Part shown: positions 19,138-28,496 of the stretch, one piece after another | How positions within the stretch are numbered: position 1 is the stretch's first letter | How the letters are laid out: each line of letters begins with the position of its first letter | DNA from: Saprospiraceae bacterium | GTDB lineage: Bacteria > Bacteroidota > Bacteroidia > Chitinophagales > Saprospiraceae | NCBI GenBank assembly: GCA_016715405.1 | Contig: JADKAE010000007.1 | Span: forward strand, 186,001 to 250,000 | Reading direction: 5' to 3' | Length of the DNA stretch: 64,000 bases | Program-made: the position numbers and the translations under genes | Notes under the pieces: model-generated | Database searches by the model: none | What the model saw: only the letters and a program-made list of their open reading frames with translations | Told to the model about the DNA's origin: nothing

Positions 19138-20697
19138 ATGAGGCTTTGCGCTTTACTTTTTGTGTTAATACTGTGGCGCGTTAGCCCCTTTGCCTACGCC
19201 CAAACCACCCTGCAAATCCGCTACTTCGAAGGTAATAGGGTAGAGGGTGTTGCCCTGGCAGAAACCGGCGACGGCGGATTGCTGCTTTTGGGCAATTATT
19301 ACGATGAAAATTTGTCGTCAGACTTATTGCTTTTTAAAGTCGATGTAATGGGCTCGATCGTGTGGCAGCGCCGCCTCGACCTGGCGGGCGGCAATGAATA
19401 CGCCCGCGATATACAACGCCTGAGCAACGGCCACTACCTCATTGGAGGCGAAACGTATAGCCCCGGCTCACCTACCGGCGATATCCTTGTGATGGAAGTC
19501 GACGCCGACGGATTCCCCCAATGGGCAAATACCTACGGCGGCCCCGGTTCCGATGTGCTCAGCCAGCTGATCCCCGGCAAACAAGGCCGATTCCTGCTGG
19601 CTGGGGCCACCAACTCCTTCGGCGCAGGGCATTACGACGCGTATGCCATCGAGCTCGATGCCGACGGCGACGTGGTGTGGAGCAAAACCTTCGGCGGCGC
19701 CGAAGAAGAACGCTGCTTTGCTGCCGACACTACCGACCAGGGCTACATCCTGGCAGGTATCAACAACAGCCATGCCGATACCCAGTTTGCCCACGCCCTT
19801 CACCTCGACGCCAGCGGCAACCTGCTGTGGGAACGCGTATATGGCAGCGCTACCAACGACTGGCTGTTCGGGGTAGATTACCGCGACGACGAGCAGATTA
19901 CCTTTCTGGGATATTCTTCTTCGTTCGGCATCGGCGCCCTCGATAATTATGTGTTTACAACCGACCTCTCAGGCAATGTGCTCTGGCAAAAAGCCTACGG
20001 CACGATCCATATCGATTTTATCCTTACCGCAGCAAATACGGCTGACGGCGGCTACGTGACCAGTGGCGGGGAAGATTATTTTTCTACCAAAATTGACAGC
20101 GAAGGCAATCTGGTCTGGCACGACCAATATCGCATTAGCCCCCAAAACAGCCCTTTTCGTGATCTTCCGGCTGATATCAAGGAATTGTCAGACGGGATGG
20201 TCGCTATCTTCGGCAAAACACGGATTCTCGAAAACAACTCTACTCAGGCTTATCTGGTGAAAGTGCCCGCCAACGGTGTGTTAAACTGCCAGGGCGGCCA
20301 CGGTCACACCGGCACCTACGAGGCCCCTGCAAACGCCATAAGCGGCGATTTTCAGAGTGAGATCGGCGCCGGCGCCATTGCAGTACCCGCAACGATGAGC
20401 TACGCTGACGGGTTTTTATCGCCCTTTATTATCTGTAGCATTACGGACACCCAAACGCCCTATTCTTCGCTGGAAGCTAAACTATATCCCCACGCATCGG
20501 GTTTTGATCTGGAGATCGATCAGCAAAATTTGCCCGTGCAATTAGCCCTGTACGACGCTTCAGGCAGGCTCGTATGGCAAGGAAAACAAACTGATGCCCT
20601 TTATTCGTATGATTTTTCTATTTTGCCCAAAGGTTGGTACGCCCTGCGCCTTGCTTCCAGCGATGGCCGCACCGGGGCGCTGATCTGGCTTAAATAA
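19138..20697 (+). CDS. Secreted beta-propeller protein with T9SS sorting domain
   Basis: A 519-residue exported protein. The ATG at 19138 begins a signal peptide (MRLCALLFVLILWRVSPFAYAQ). The body consists of repeated strands of the kind seen in delta-60/PQQ-like propellers, e.g. LLLFKVDVMGSIVWQRRL, ILVMEVDADGFPQWANTYGG, AYAIELDADGDVVWSKTFGG and FTTDLSGNVLWQKAYG. The last about 75 residues (LYPHASGFDLEID ... LPKGWYALRLAS) look like a Por secretion tail, so export by the T9SS encoded at 50-56 kb is expected. No enzymatic motif is seen. It is divergent from the haloperoxidase gene. Confidence 0.82.
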   Translation: MRLCALLFVLILWRVSPFAYAQTTLQIRYFEGNRVEGVALAETGDGGLLLLGNYYDENLSSDLLLFKVDVMGSIVWQRRLDLAGGNEYARDIQRLSNGHYLIGGETYSPGSPTGDILVMEVDADGFPQWANTYGGPGSDVLSQLIPGKQGRFLLAGATNSFGAGHYDAYAIELDADGDVVWSKTFGGAEEERCFAADTTDQGYILAGINNSHADTQFAHALHLDASGNLLWERVYGSATNDWLFGVDYRDDEQITFLGYSSSFGIGALDNYVFTTDLSGNVLWQKAYGTIHIDFILTAANTADGGYVTSGGEDYFSTKIDSEGNLVWHDQYRISPQNSPFRDLPADIKELSDGMVAIFGKTRILENNSTQAYLVKVPANGVLNCQGGHGHTGTYEAPANAISGDFQSEIGAGAIAVPATMSYADGFLSPFIICSITDTQTPYSSLEAKLYPHASGFDLEIDQQNLPVQLALYDASGRLVWQGKQTDALYSYDFSILPKGWYALRLASSDGRTGALIWLK

Positions 20698-20823
20698 TTT
20701 GCTGATGTGCTGATGAGATAATGTGCTAATGTGCTGATAATTAATATATTAAAACAATCGGCACATCAGCAAATCAGCACATCAGCACATCAGCAAATCA
20801 GCAAATCAGCAAATCAGCACATT
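20698..20823. repeat. Period-8 inverted repeat (CAGCACAT/CAGCAAAT words)
   Basis: The left arm (20698-20745) carries GCTGATGT-like words. The right arm (20760-20823) is a clean run of eight-base words CAGCACAT and CAGCAAAT, complementary to the left. The AT-rich centre (AATTAATATATTAAAACAAT) lies between. The array ends 13 bases before the lipoprotein ATG, so it could be part of its leader. Confidence 0.9.
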
Positions 20824-20836
20824 AAATTTAATAATT

Positions 20837-21148
20837 ATGAAGAACATCCTTGTAACAACCATGATTTTCCTGGCGCTCGGCGCCTTTACCCTGACTTCCT
20901 GCGGCGGCAGCGGCCACCAGCACGAACAAACAAATGAGCAACAGGCCCCCGCCGGCCAAACGCAACATTCCGCCAACCAGGGACCGGAGTATACCTCTGC
21001 TTACGTGTGCCCTATGCACTGCGAAGGCAGCGGCAGCGATAAAGCCGGTACCTGTCCCGTTTGCGGCATGGATTATGTGGCGCTCAATGAACATACCACC
21101 GACGGCCATTCGCACGACGATGGCTCGCACGAAGGGCATTCGCATTAA
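20837..21148 (+). CDS. Heavy-metal-binding domain lipoprotein
   Basis: A 103-residue lipoprotein (signal MKNILVTTMIFLALGAFTLTSC, Cys at about 22). The mature part holds a heavy-metal-binding (HMBD/YHS-like) motif, YVCPMHCEGSG ... GTCPVCGMDY, as found at the ends of CusB-type efflux proteins and P-type ATPases. A His-rich tail, HSHDDGSHEGHSH, follows. It probably binds Cu, Ag or Zn at the periplasmic membrane face. No efflux gene is adjacent. It is isolated between two repeat arrays. Confidence 0.85.
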   Translation: MKNILVTTMIFLALGAFTLTSCGGSGHQHEQTNEQQAPAGQTQHSANQGPEYTSAYVCPMHCEGSGSDKAGTCPVCGMDYVALNEHTTDGHSHDDGSHEGHSH

Positions 21149-21152
21149 TAGA

Positions 21153-21230
21153 GCCGACTATGCGACTATGCGACTTTAGGACTTTGCGAAAATCTATCGT
21201 ATAGTCGTATAGTCGTACAGTCGCACGGTC
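21153..21230. repeat. Period-8 inverted repeat (TATGCGAC / CGTATAGT words)
   Basis: The left arm has GACTATGC words with period 8. The right arm has ATAGTCGT, ATAGTCGT, ACAGTCGC words that complement it. It lies between convergent 3' ends and overlaps the last bases of the minus-strand propeller gene. The word AGTCGTAC recurs in the insertion inside the STAND gene at 35.5 kb. Confidence 0.85.
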
Positions 21231-22086
21231 ATCTCCACCTCACCTTTCTCGCCTTCTGCCGATATACCGGCGTGCGCTCAGAAGCAATCAACACAGACTG
21301 ATTGTCCAGAAAGTCTATGGTCTCAAACTGGCTGGGTACGGGGCCTTTTCTGATTTTTTTTCCTTTGACGTTACCTCGCAAATAAGCGCTGCCTTGATAG
21401 CCGCTGAGTAACCAGAGGGTGGTACGTGTGGTAGGCAAAAAGCCGAAACGCAAACGAAAATAATAGGAGAGGAGGGCTACCGTTTTGCCATCCGGACTGA
21501 TCGCCGCGGCGGTGACTACTCTTTTTTTTAGGTATATACTGTCGCGCAATTGCGCGGTGTATTCGCCCGGTGTTGCGGGCAGCACGTAGTGTTTGGCGTA
21601 ATAATCGCCCTTGACCAGCCAGTTTTTGGTAAACAAATGCAGACTGTCATCGTGCCAAAAAAAGGCTTCTACATCAAAATTGGCGCGTGCTGCAGGGGGC
21701 GGAAATTCCCGCTGATCGGGATAGGTGTATCGAATGCTGTCCAGCATGCCGGTCGCAGGGTGATACCGGTACACGCGCAGGTCGCGCCGGGTGTTGAGGT
21801 TGTTGCCAAAGTCGCCGATGTAGATAAATCCGGATTTGTCGGCGCTAAGATCTTCCCAGTCTTCGTTGATCGCTGCCGGCAATATTACTTCTTTTCGCAA
21901 GTTGCCCCGGCTGTCGGTGAGCAACAACCTGGGGGTGTCTCCGCCGTCGTTGTGCCACCAGAGGCTGTCGGGGCCTGCGTAATACAAGCCGGAAACTTCC
22001 CGTAGTTCCTCTGGTAAAATAAAGCGCAGGCAGATAGGTTCCTGCCCGGCCAAGGGCAATACCAGCCCTGCAAAGAGGCCAAAATC
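21229..22086 (-). CDS. Propeller-type protein, probably 5'-truncated
   Basis: About 285 residues of recognisable protein. Motifs such as EVSGLYYAGPDSLWWHNDGGDTPRL, WEDLSADKSGFIYIGDFGNN and AISPDGKTVALLSY place it with bacterial NHL/SdiA-regulated-like propellers that begin by testing a source file of life data, usually exported. Upstream of FGLFAGLVLPLAGQEP (the end of a signal peptide) the frame runs on to 22206, but those codons overlap the START gene on the other strand and have no signal-peptide start. No plausible ATG precedes the hydrophobic core, so the true start seems lost at a junction near 22.06-22.09 kb. Function unknown. Confidence 0.6.
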   Translation of the reverse strand, partial: DFGLFAGLVLPLAGQEPICLRFILPEELREVSGLYYAGPDSLWWHNDGGDTPRLLLTDSRGNLRKEVILPAAINEDWEDLSADKSGFIYIGDFGNNLNTRRDLRVYRYHPATGMLDSIRYTYPDQREFPPPAARANFDVEAFFWHDDSLHLFTKNWLVKGDYYAKHYVLPATPGEYTAQLRDSIYLKKRVVTAAAISPDGKTVALLSYYFRLRFGFLPTTRTTLWLLSGYQGSAYLRGNVKGKKIRKGPVPSQFETIDFLDNQSVLIASERTPVYRQKARKVRWR

Positions 22087-22107
22087 AACGAACTGAAAAT
22101 CGAAACG

Positions 22108-22608
22108 GTGGTGAATGCCCCCGTAGCTGCGGTTGTGGCCGCTATCCGCGATGTGCCCATGCAACCCTATTGGGTATACCACTGCATCGAAGCCGAAAGA
22201 CTGCACACGGTTTCTGAAACGGAAAATTATGTGTACGCCAAAATCGACTTCCCCTGGCCTATGTCCGACCGCGATTATGTGGTGAATTCAAAATTGTGGC
22301 AGGATACCATTGCCCATGAAGTGGTGCTGCACCTCAGTGCCCGCCCCCACTATATCCCCGAAAAAACCGATGTGGTACGCATACCCCTGATGGAAGTTGT
22401 GTGGAAATTTAAGGATCAGGGCAATGGGAAAACAAAGGTGGTGAACCACATCAAATCCGACCCCGCCGGCACGATGCCCCCCTGGATGGTCAACCTGGCT
22501 ATCGACCAGGGCCCCACCCGCTCTATGCATAACCTCAAAGAATTGGTGAAAAAGGAGAAGTATCAAAAGGCCAATTTGAATTTCCTGAAAAAATCCAGAA
22601 AGAACTGA
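22108..22608 (+). CDS. START/SRPBCC lipid-binding domain protein, probably 5'-truncated
   Basis: About 166 residues of a START-family (SRPBCC fold) domain: VVNAPVAAVVAAIRDV, YWVYHCIEAERLHTVSE, DFPWPMSDRDYVVNSK and MPPWMVNLAIDQGPTRSMHNL are typical. Such proteins bind hydrophobic ligands; the bacterial role is mostly unknown. The only starts are GTG codons at 22108 and 22111. Family members usually carry a signal peptide and about 40 further residues (often ending in a GIKVYTR-like strand), which are absent. The frame continues upstream to about 22080 with family-like sequence (KINELKIET) and then becomes meaningless. Together with the neighbour this suggests a deletion or misjoin. Confidence 0.65.
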   Translation: MVNAPVAAVVAAIRDVPMQPYWVYHCIEAERLHTVSETENYVYAKIDFPWPMSDRDYVVNSKLWQDTIAHEVVLHLSARPHYIPEKTDVVRIPLMEVVWKFKDQGNGKTKVVNHIKSDPAGTMPPWMVNLAIDQGPTRSMHNLKELVKKEKYQKANLNFLKKSRKN

Positions 22609-22610
22609 TG

Positions 22611-22710
22611 TTCTCCGTTCTCCGTTGTCTGTTATCCGTTCCTTAACTTTGACAGTTAAACTTAACAGAGAACAGAGAACAGAGAACAGAGAACAGAGAA
22701 CAGAGAACAG
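22611..22710. repeat. Period-7 repeats flanking a promoter (TTCTCCG / AACAGAG words)
   Basis: The left arm is TTCTCCG, TTCTCCG, TTGTCTG, TTATCCG. The right arm (22669-22710) is a nearly perfect run of AACAGAG words that complements it. A -7 box lies between the arms, and the array stops 3 bases before the ubiD-family ATG. Confidence 0.9.
22644..22651 (+). promoter_or_regulatory. -7 box inside the loop of a period-7 inverted repeat
   Basis: TAACTTTG matches TAnnTTTG. The transcript would begin with the AACAGAG run, so the 5' leader of the UbiD-family gene would be made almost wholly of repeat. Confidence 0.5.
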
Positions 22711-22713
22711 AAA

Positions 22714-24527
22714 ATGAGTTACTCCAGCCTACACTCCGCCATCCTCGACCTCGAGCGCCACGGGCACCTCGTCAGGATCAAAACAGAAGTCGACCCCCAT
22801 CTGGAGATGGCCGAAATACACCGCCGCGTATACGACGCAGGCGGCCCCGCCTTTTTTGAAAAGGTGAAGGCAGTCCCTTTCGGGCAGCATCCAATTTATA
22901 CGGCACTTATGAGCGCACCGACTTCCTGTTCAGGCACACGATTCAGCAGGTGCAACGCGTCATCGAACTCAAAGCCGACCCTACTAATTTGCTCAAAAAA
23001 CCTCTTCGCTATGCCAGCGCCCCTTTTACGGCGATAACCGCCCTGCCTATGCTGCAACGCTGGGGCGCACCGATTTTATACGGAGAAACTACGATAGACC
23101 AGCTACCGCAGGTGGTGTCCTGGCCCGACGACGGCGGCGCTTTTGTCACGCTGCCGCAGGTGTTCACGTTGCCTCCCGGCAGCAAGCAGATCATGCAGAG
23201 CAATATCGGCATGTACCGCATTCAGCTTTCGGGCAACGATTATGTGATGAATCGCGAGATAGGCCTGCACTACCAACTCCACCGCGGTATCGGCATACAC
23301 CATACGCAGTACAACGAAAGCGGCGAAGATTTTCGCTGCGCTATTTTTGTCGGTGGTCCTCCTTCGCATGCTTTCGCGGCTATTATGCCGCTGCCTGAAG
23401 GGCTTTCTGAGTTGACTTTTGCCGGACTGCTGGGCGGGCGCCGCTTTAGATACCTGTGGCGCGACGGCTTTGCCTTGTCCGCCGATGCCGACTTCGTGAT
23501 TACCGGCGTGATCCGCAAAAACGACAAAAAACCGGAAGGCCCATTCGGCGACCACCTCGGCTATTACAGCCTGCGCCACGATTTTCCGGTGATGGATGTG
23601 CACAAGGTGTACCACCGCAAAGACGCTATCTGGCATTTTACCGTGGTGGGGCGCCCCCCGCAGGAAGATTCCAGCTTCGGCTACCTCATCCATCAATTGG
23701 TCAAAAAACTGACCACCCAGGAATTTCCGGGCGTCAAGGAGATCCACGCCGTCGATGCCGCCGGGGTTCACCCCCTGCTGCTGGCCATCGGCAGCGAGCG
23801 ATATATGCCCTTCCGCGATAATAAACCCGAGGAAATTCTTACCCAGGCCAACCGGATTTTGGGCAGCGGCCAGACTTCGCTCGCCAAGTTCCTGTTTATC
23901 GCCGCCTCCAACGATAACCCCCAACTCACGCTCCGCGATATGCCGGCGTTTTTTGCACACATGCTGGAAAGGGTCGATTGGACGCGCGACCTGCATTTTT
24001 ATACCAAAACTACCATCGATACGCTCGATTATTCGGGCTCGGGCTGGAATGCCGGCTCTAAGGTGGTGATCGCCGCCTGTGGACCTAAATTGCGCGAACT
24101 TGCTACAGCGCTGCCCTCGCGTTTCGACCTCCCGGCAGGCTTCGACAAACCCCGCTTTGCACTGCCCGGTATAATGGCTATTCAGGCTTCCGCTTATGGC
24201 GAAAACGATATCCAAACTCTCGCCGACCACTTGAAAGGTTTCGACCTTGCCAATATCCCGATGATCGTGGTGGTGGACGACAGTGAATTTACCGCCGCTA
24301 CGCTCAATAATTTTATGTGGGTTACTTTCACCCGCGCCAACCCCTCGCACGATATGTACGGCGTGGATAGTTTTGTGGAGCACAAACACTGGGGCTGCCG
24401 GGGCCCGGTGATTATCGACGCCAGGGTGAAACCCCACCACGCGCCGCCACTCATCCCCGATGCGAAAGTATCGCAGCGCGTAGATCGCTTTTTTGCCAAA
24501 GGCGGGGATTTGTACGGAGTAATTTAG
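22714..24527 (+). CDS. UbiD-family prenylated-FMN decarboxylase (frameshifted)
   Basis: About 604 residues across one break near 22868 (FFEKVK should continue GSPFRAASNLYGTYERTD; an A seems missing). UbiD-family enzymes use prenylated FMN for reversible decarboxylation of aromatic or alpha,beta-unsaturated acids. Visible family features are the N-terminal YDAGGPAFFEKVKGSPF segment, the central NIGMYRIQLSG and HRGIGIHHTQY region, PEGPFGDHLGYYSL (with the E-P-F-G-D motif carrying catalytic acid residues), and a C-terminal FMWVTFTRANPSHD ... GCRGPVIIDARVKP. No ubiX is in the window. Bacteroidetes copies are often tied to menaquinone-like pathways, but the substrate here is not evident. Confidence 0.88.
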
Positions 24528-24596
24528 CAGTCAGCAGTCAGCACTCAGCGCTTAGCCGTCAGCAGCTAAGCCCTGACCGCTAAGCCCTAAGCCCTA
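24527..24596. repeat. Period-7 inverted repeat (CAGTCAG / CCCTAAG words)
   Basis: Seven-base words drift from AGTCAGC through GCTTAGC to CTAAGCC, giving complementary halves between the convergent 3' ends of the ubiD-like and DUF4249 genes. Confidence 0.85.
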
Positions 24597-24599
24597 CAC

Positions 24600-25637
24600 C
24601 TACTCCCAATACCACGGCTTTTCAAGCGTACTGCCGGGTATCCTCGTACAATTACAGCATTCCAGATATCGGTCGTAATTGATAAAACCCGCTACCCCGC
24701 AATACGGACTGATATCAGCGCCGATCAGTTCGCCTCCGGTGACTTTTAACCGCGTCGTATCTTCGGGCGAAGCATAGAAATAGCCGAGCACCAATTCATT
24801 CTGATCGGAAGTATTGAAAATATTGCCGCGCACGGCGCCCGGCGGCGAGTCGAAAATGCTGCCGCGCTGACTCAATACCAGGTTTATTTTTTGCCAGTAT
24901 TGATAGGCTTCCAGGCTTAGCGATTCCTGAAAGATATTGAAATAGGTAACTTCGCCGTAGGTGTCGTCTACCCAATGTGTGCTGATGGCTTTGTCGTAAA
25001 GCACGCCGCGCTCCAGTTGAGAGCCGTTGGCCAGCGGCAATAGCTGATTGTCGGGCCTTCGGGTAAAATAACAAATAAGTACGGGGTCTAATGGCGAACA
25101 ATATACTTCTGAAATTTGGTACTGGCTTTCCATACGCCATTTCAGATATGGCCCCCTTTCCGCTGTGTCGGGATTGCGAAAACGCGCGTAAGTATTCAGG
25201 TATTTGTTAGATGTGAAGGTGAAATAAGAACCATCGGCAGGTGTACTTTGGGGCATTAAATCAGGTGTGGATTCGTAGGTGAGTCCGTTGGCTATCCTGA
25301 GGCGAAGTCGGTATGCTCTGCCGGGAACACAGTTGGTATATACTTCGTAGAGGCCCGGATTGATTTCTGAATATGCAGCCTCCAGGCCCTGGTCATCCAG
25401 AAGGGTGAGCTCGGCGCCCGTTACCGGCGGAAAATTATCGCTGCGGCCCACTTTATCACTTTTAGTCAACCTTACATAGTGCGGACCGGGCGAAGCGCTC
25501 ACCTTGCCGTCCACAACCAGCAAGTCGGCTTCGCGCCTGGGATTGAAATCAATGGCATCTACACAGGCTGCCATAAAAACTGCCAGCATACAGGCCGTTA
25601 TCCAGATGCGAAAGTGAGGGATATGGTGTTTAGTCAT
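24600..25637 (-). CDS. DUF4249 lipoprotein (TonB-receptor partner)
   Basis: A 345-residue lipoprotein (MTKHHIPHFRIWITACMLAVFMAAC, Cys about 25) of the DUF4249 family. VDAIDFNPRREADLLVVDGKVSASPGPHYVRLTKS is the typical N-terminal segment, followed by an Ig-like beta region and paired cysteines near the C terminus (LECCNC). The start at 25637 is chosen because it begins the signal. These proteins are regularly encoded just downstream of a carboxypeptidase-domain TonB receptor, as here (10 bases from the corrected receptor end). They are thought to act as the surface lid or binding partner of the receptor. Substrate unknown. Confidence 0.85.
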   Translation of the reverse strand: MTKHHIPHFRIWITACMLAVFMAACVDAIDFNPRREADLLVVDGKVSASPGPHYVRLTKSDKVGRSDNFPPVTGAELTLLDDQGLEAAYSEINPGLYEVYTNCVPGRAYRLRLRIANGLTYESTPDLMPQSTPADGSYFTFTSNKYLNTYARFRNPDTAERGPYLKWRMESQYQISEVYCSPLDPVLICYFTRRPDNQLLPLANGSQLERGVLYDKAISTHWVDDTYGEVTYFNIFQESLSLEAYQYWQKINLVLSQRGSIFDSPPGAVRGNIFNTSDQNELVLGYFYASPEDTTRLKVTGGELIGADISPYCGVAGFINYDRYLECCNCTRIPGSTLEKPWYWE

Positions 25638-25647
25638 AACTTTTTTA

Positions 25648-28390
25648 TTAAAAAACAAAATTATACGACAGCGCAGGCAGTACCGTTCCGATAATAGCGA
25701 GCCGGTAGGCTTGTTGCTGGTTGCGGTTGTTGCGGGCGTAATATACCGAAAAGGCGTTTTTGCGGTTGTACGTTATAAATCGAAAAGCTGATATGGCTTC
25801 GATATCCCTTTTCTTTTGTTTGCGTCTTGTCCACATTAAAACTAAAATCTAACCTGTGGTATGCGGGTATCCGGCTTTCATTGCGCGGCGAATAATGGGT
25901 GACGACTACGCCGCCGACGAGGTAATTGGCGGATGGCACCGTATAGGGCCTGCCCGACCGGTACGTGAATTGAACGGAAAAAGAATGGATCGGACTCATC
26001 TGCCGGCGCAAATTGAAATTGACCTGGTGCGGCTGGTCAAAGTTGGCCGGAAACCACCTCGAACCGTTGACGTTTTCCTGCGGAAAAGGGCTCGTGGTGC
26101 GCATCAAACTCCTGGAATAAGTGTAGTTGATCTGTCCGCTCCATTTCCCCCATGTTTTCCGGGCTGACACTTCAAACCCATAAGCCCTGCCCTGCGCCGG
26201 AAGCAGGGAAGTTTCCAACTGATTGTTGAGCAGCAGTACGGGTATTTCCTTATAGGTCAGCAGATCGGTCATTTTTTTATAATAAATTTCAAACGACACC
26301 TGCCAAAGGTTTTGCTTCAGGTTGTGGTAATACCCCAGCGACCAGGAGTTTGAAGACTGCGGACGGATATGCGGGGTGCTTACCTGCCATAAATCAATAG
26401 GCGTTGAAGCGGCAGAATTGGATACCAGGTGCACGTATTGCCGCAACCGGTTGTAGCTCATTTTGATGGAACGCGTCTGATCGATCTCGAATTTGACCGA
26501 TATACGCGGCTCCCAGCCTCCGTAGGTTTGGATGACATCGCCCTTGCCGTAAATCAGCGAGTCCGTTTCGTTGCCAATCTCTTGGGGCAATAGCGGATCG
26601 TATTGGTATACCTCACGCGGCCCCAATTGCCGGTAATAAGAATAGCGCAGTCCCGCCGCTACCGAAAACCGCGATAAGTTGTTGAGCTCGGCACTCACAA
26701 AACCCGCCCATTCTTCCCCGATATCTTTGTCGACTTGACGGGGTACTACGAGCGACACTTCATTGTAAGGAGACAAGATTTCGGGTTTGGTGTGATTGCG
26801 GGTCCATTCTACGCCGGCTTTGTATTGAAAATTGACGGATGGCTGATAAAAAACGTGCTGCTTGGCGGTGTAATAGCGCACCCCATTGCTCAGGCTGTAG
26901 GCTTCGGGGCCCGCAGGACTGAATAACCTGCTCGAATAATCGCCGGCAGTGGCTTTGAATGCTGTAGATAAGCGCGAATTAAACAGGTATTTCCAGCCAA
27001 AGCTGAGTAGGCGGGTTTGCCAGTCGTACCCAAATTCCCGGGCATAGCGGAAGTAATCGCCGCTCTGATAACCTGATAATGTGATAAACATTTTTTCGCC
27101 CACGCGCTGGCTGATCTTTGCCGTAAAATCCTGAAACGACACCGCACTTTGCCTGACCTCCGGTTGGCGCACCAGTTTCAGCATCCAATCGGAATAGGAT
27201 ATACGTCCGCCGACTATAAACGACAACTTATCGCGTATAATCGGGCCTTCCAGGGATAGCCGTGCGTAGGCCATGCCCACCCCGCCGGCGCCGGCGATAC
27301 GCTGGTAGTTGCCGTCGCGGAGTTGCACGTCGATCACCGACGAGATGCGCCCGCCGTACTCTGCGGGGATGCTGCCTTTGTAAAGTTGCACCCCGCCGAT
27401 CACATCGGGGTTGAATGCCGAGAAAAACCCCAGCGCATGCGAGCTGTTGAGCAAAGGCGCGCCATCCTGTAAGATCAGATTTTGGTCGACATTGCCGCCG
27501 CGGATATTAATACCCGATGCGCCTTCGCCCACGCTGCTCACGCCGGCCAGTTTTTCCAGGCTTTTGATCACGTCGGCTTCCCCAAGCAGGCTGGGCAGTT
27601 CCCTGATGGTCTTCACCGATAGGTTTTCTACGCCCGCCTGCGTGGCGCGTACGTTGCTGTCGTCGGCTTTTGATTTGATGATTATTTCTTCCAAATTAAA
27701 CGCTGTGGGTGATAATTCCAGGGTGGCCTCGCCGTCGGCAAAAAGATCAAGAGAAAGGATAATGGATTCGTAACCAATAAATTGAATGTCAACAATATAA
27801 CTGTTCGCGGGCAGTTTGAGACTGAAATTGCCGCCGGCGTCGCTCACCTCGCCTTTTTGTCCTCCTCGCGGCAAAAGCGTAGCGCCGGGAATGGTCTCGC
27901 GGGTGTAGGAATCAATAATTCGCCCCTTAAAATTCCAGGTTTTGGCCGTCGCTGTGGCGTTTTGTTTACCAAATTGCAAGGCAAGCTCGGAGCTGCCCCC
28001 CGCTTTTGGCCAGCGGTAACGCCCTTCCTGCCACCCTTGTCGCAGCAATTGCCCGTATTCGCGGCTAAGCTTATTGCGGGGGGCCAGCACGATTTCCCCC
28101 GGCGCCAACTGTGCATAAACCAAACCCGAACCCGACAAAATATCGCCCAGCGCTTCAAAAAATGGGGTGTCTTTAAATTGCAATTGCACTTTCAGAGAGG
28201 GCACTTCGGCAGGGTCGAAATAAAAAGTAGCCTGGTATTTGTTTTTCAGGTAGGTCAACATCTCCATGATCGTGACGCCGCGAAAATCGCCGCTGACGGC
28301 ATCCGAGGTTGCCGGGTTTTGGGCAGCCATCGGCAACACCCCGCAAATCAGGGCAATACTCAGACAGGTAATTTTGTAATAAAAGGTCAT
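25648..28390 (-). CDS. TonB-dependent receptor with STN and carboxypeptidase-like domains (frameshifted 3' end)
   Basis: About 913 residues. Signal peptide (MTFYYKITCLSIALICGVLPMAAQ), STN/secretin-like domain (about 35-110, VTIMEMLTYLKNKYQATFYF), carboxypeptidase-like regulatory domain (about 153-235, GRIIDSYTRETIPGATLLPRG), plug (about 255-370, IRGGNVDQNLILQDGAPL) and a beta-barrel. The uncorrected frame ends at 25661 in QPATSLPARYYRNGTACAVV, which is not barrel-like. One missing base near 25770 (NVYNRKNAFSVYYARNN) restores the family ending, LPALSYNFVF, with a terminal aromatic barrel signal. It is an outer-membrane importer; the STN domain often signals to an anti-sigma factor, but none is adjacent. 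Confidence 0.92.
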
Positions 28391-28496
28391 ACGCCGGGCG
28401 AAATTAGGGTGATCAATTACCTTACCCTCGCAAATTAGGCTTTTCAGAGTGAACGGAAAGCCCTATTTTTCCGCTGGAGTTCTAAAAAACAGCCTT

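Noticed and set aside
20698..20823. Regular repeats that could be taken for a CRISPR array
   Set aside because: The repeat unit is only 8 bases with no unique spacers, the arms are complementary, and no cas genes are near.
23103..24440. 445-codon open frame antisense to the UbiD-family gene
   Set aside because: It has no recognisable motif, runs opposite to well-conserved coding sequence, and its length is explained by the GC-biased third positions of the sense gene.
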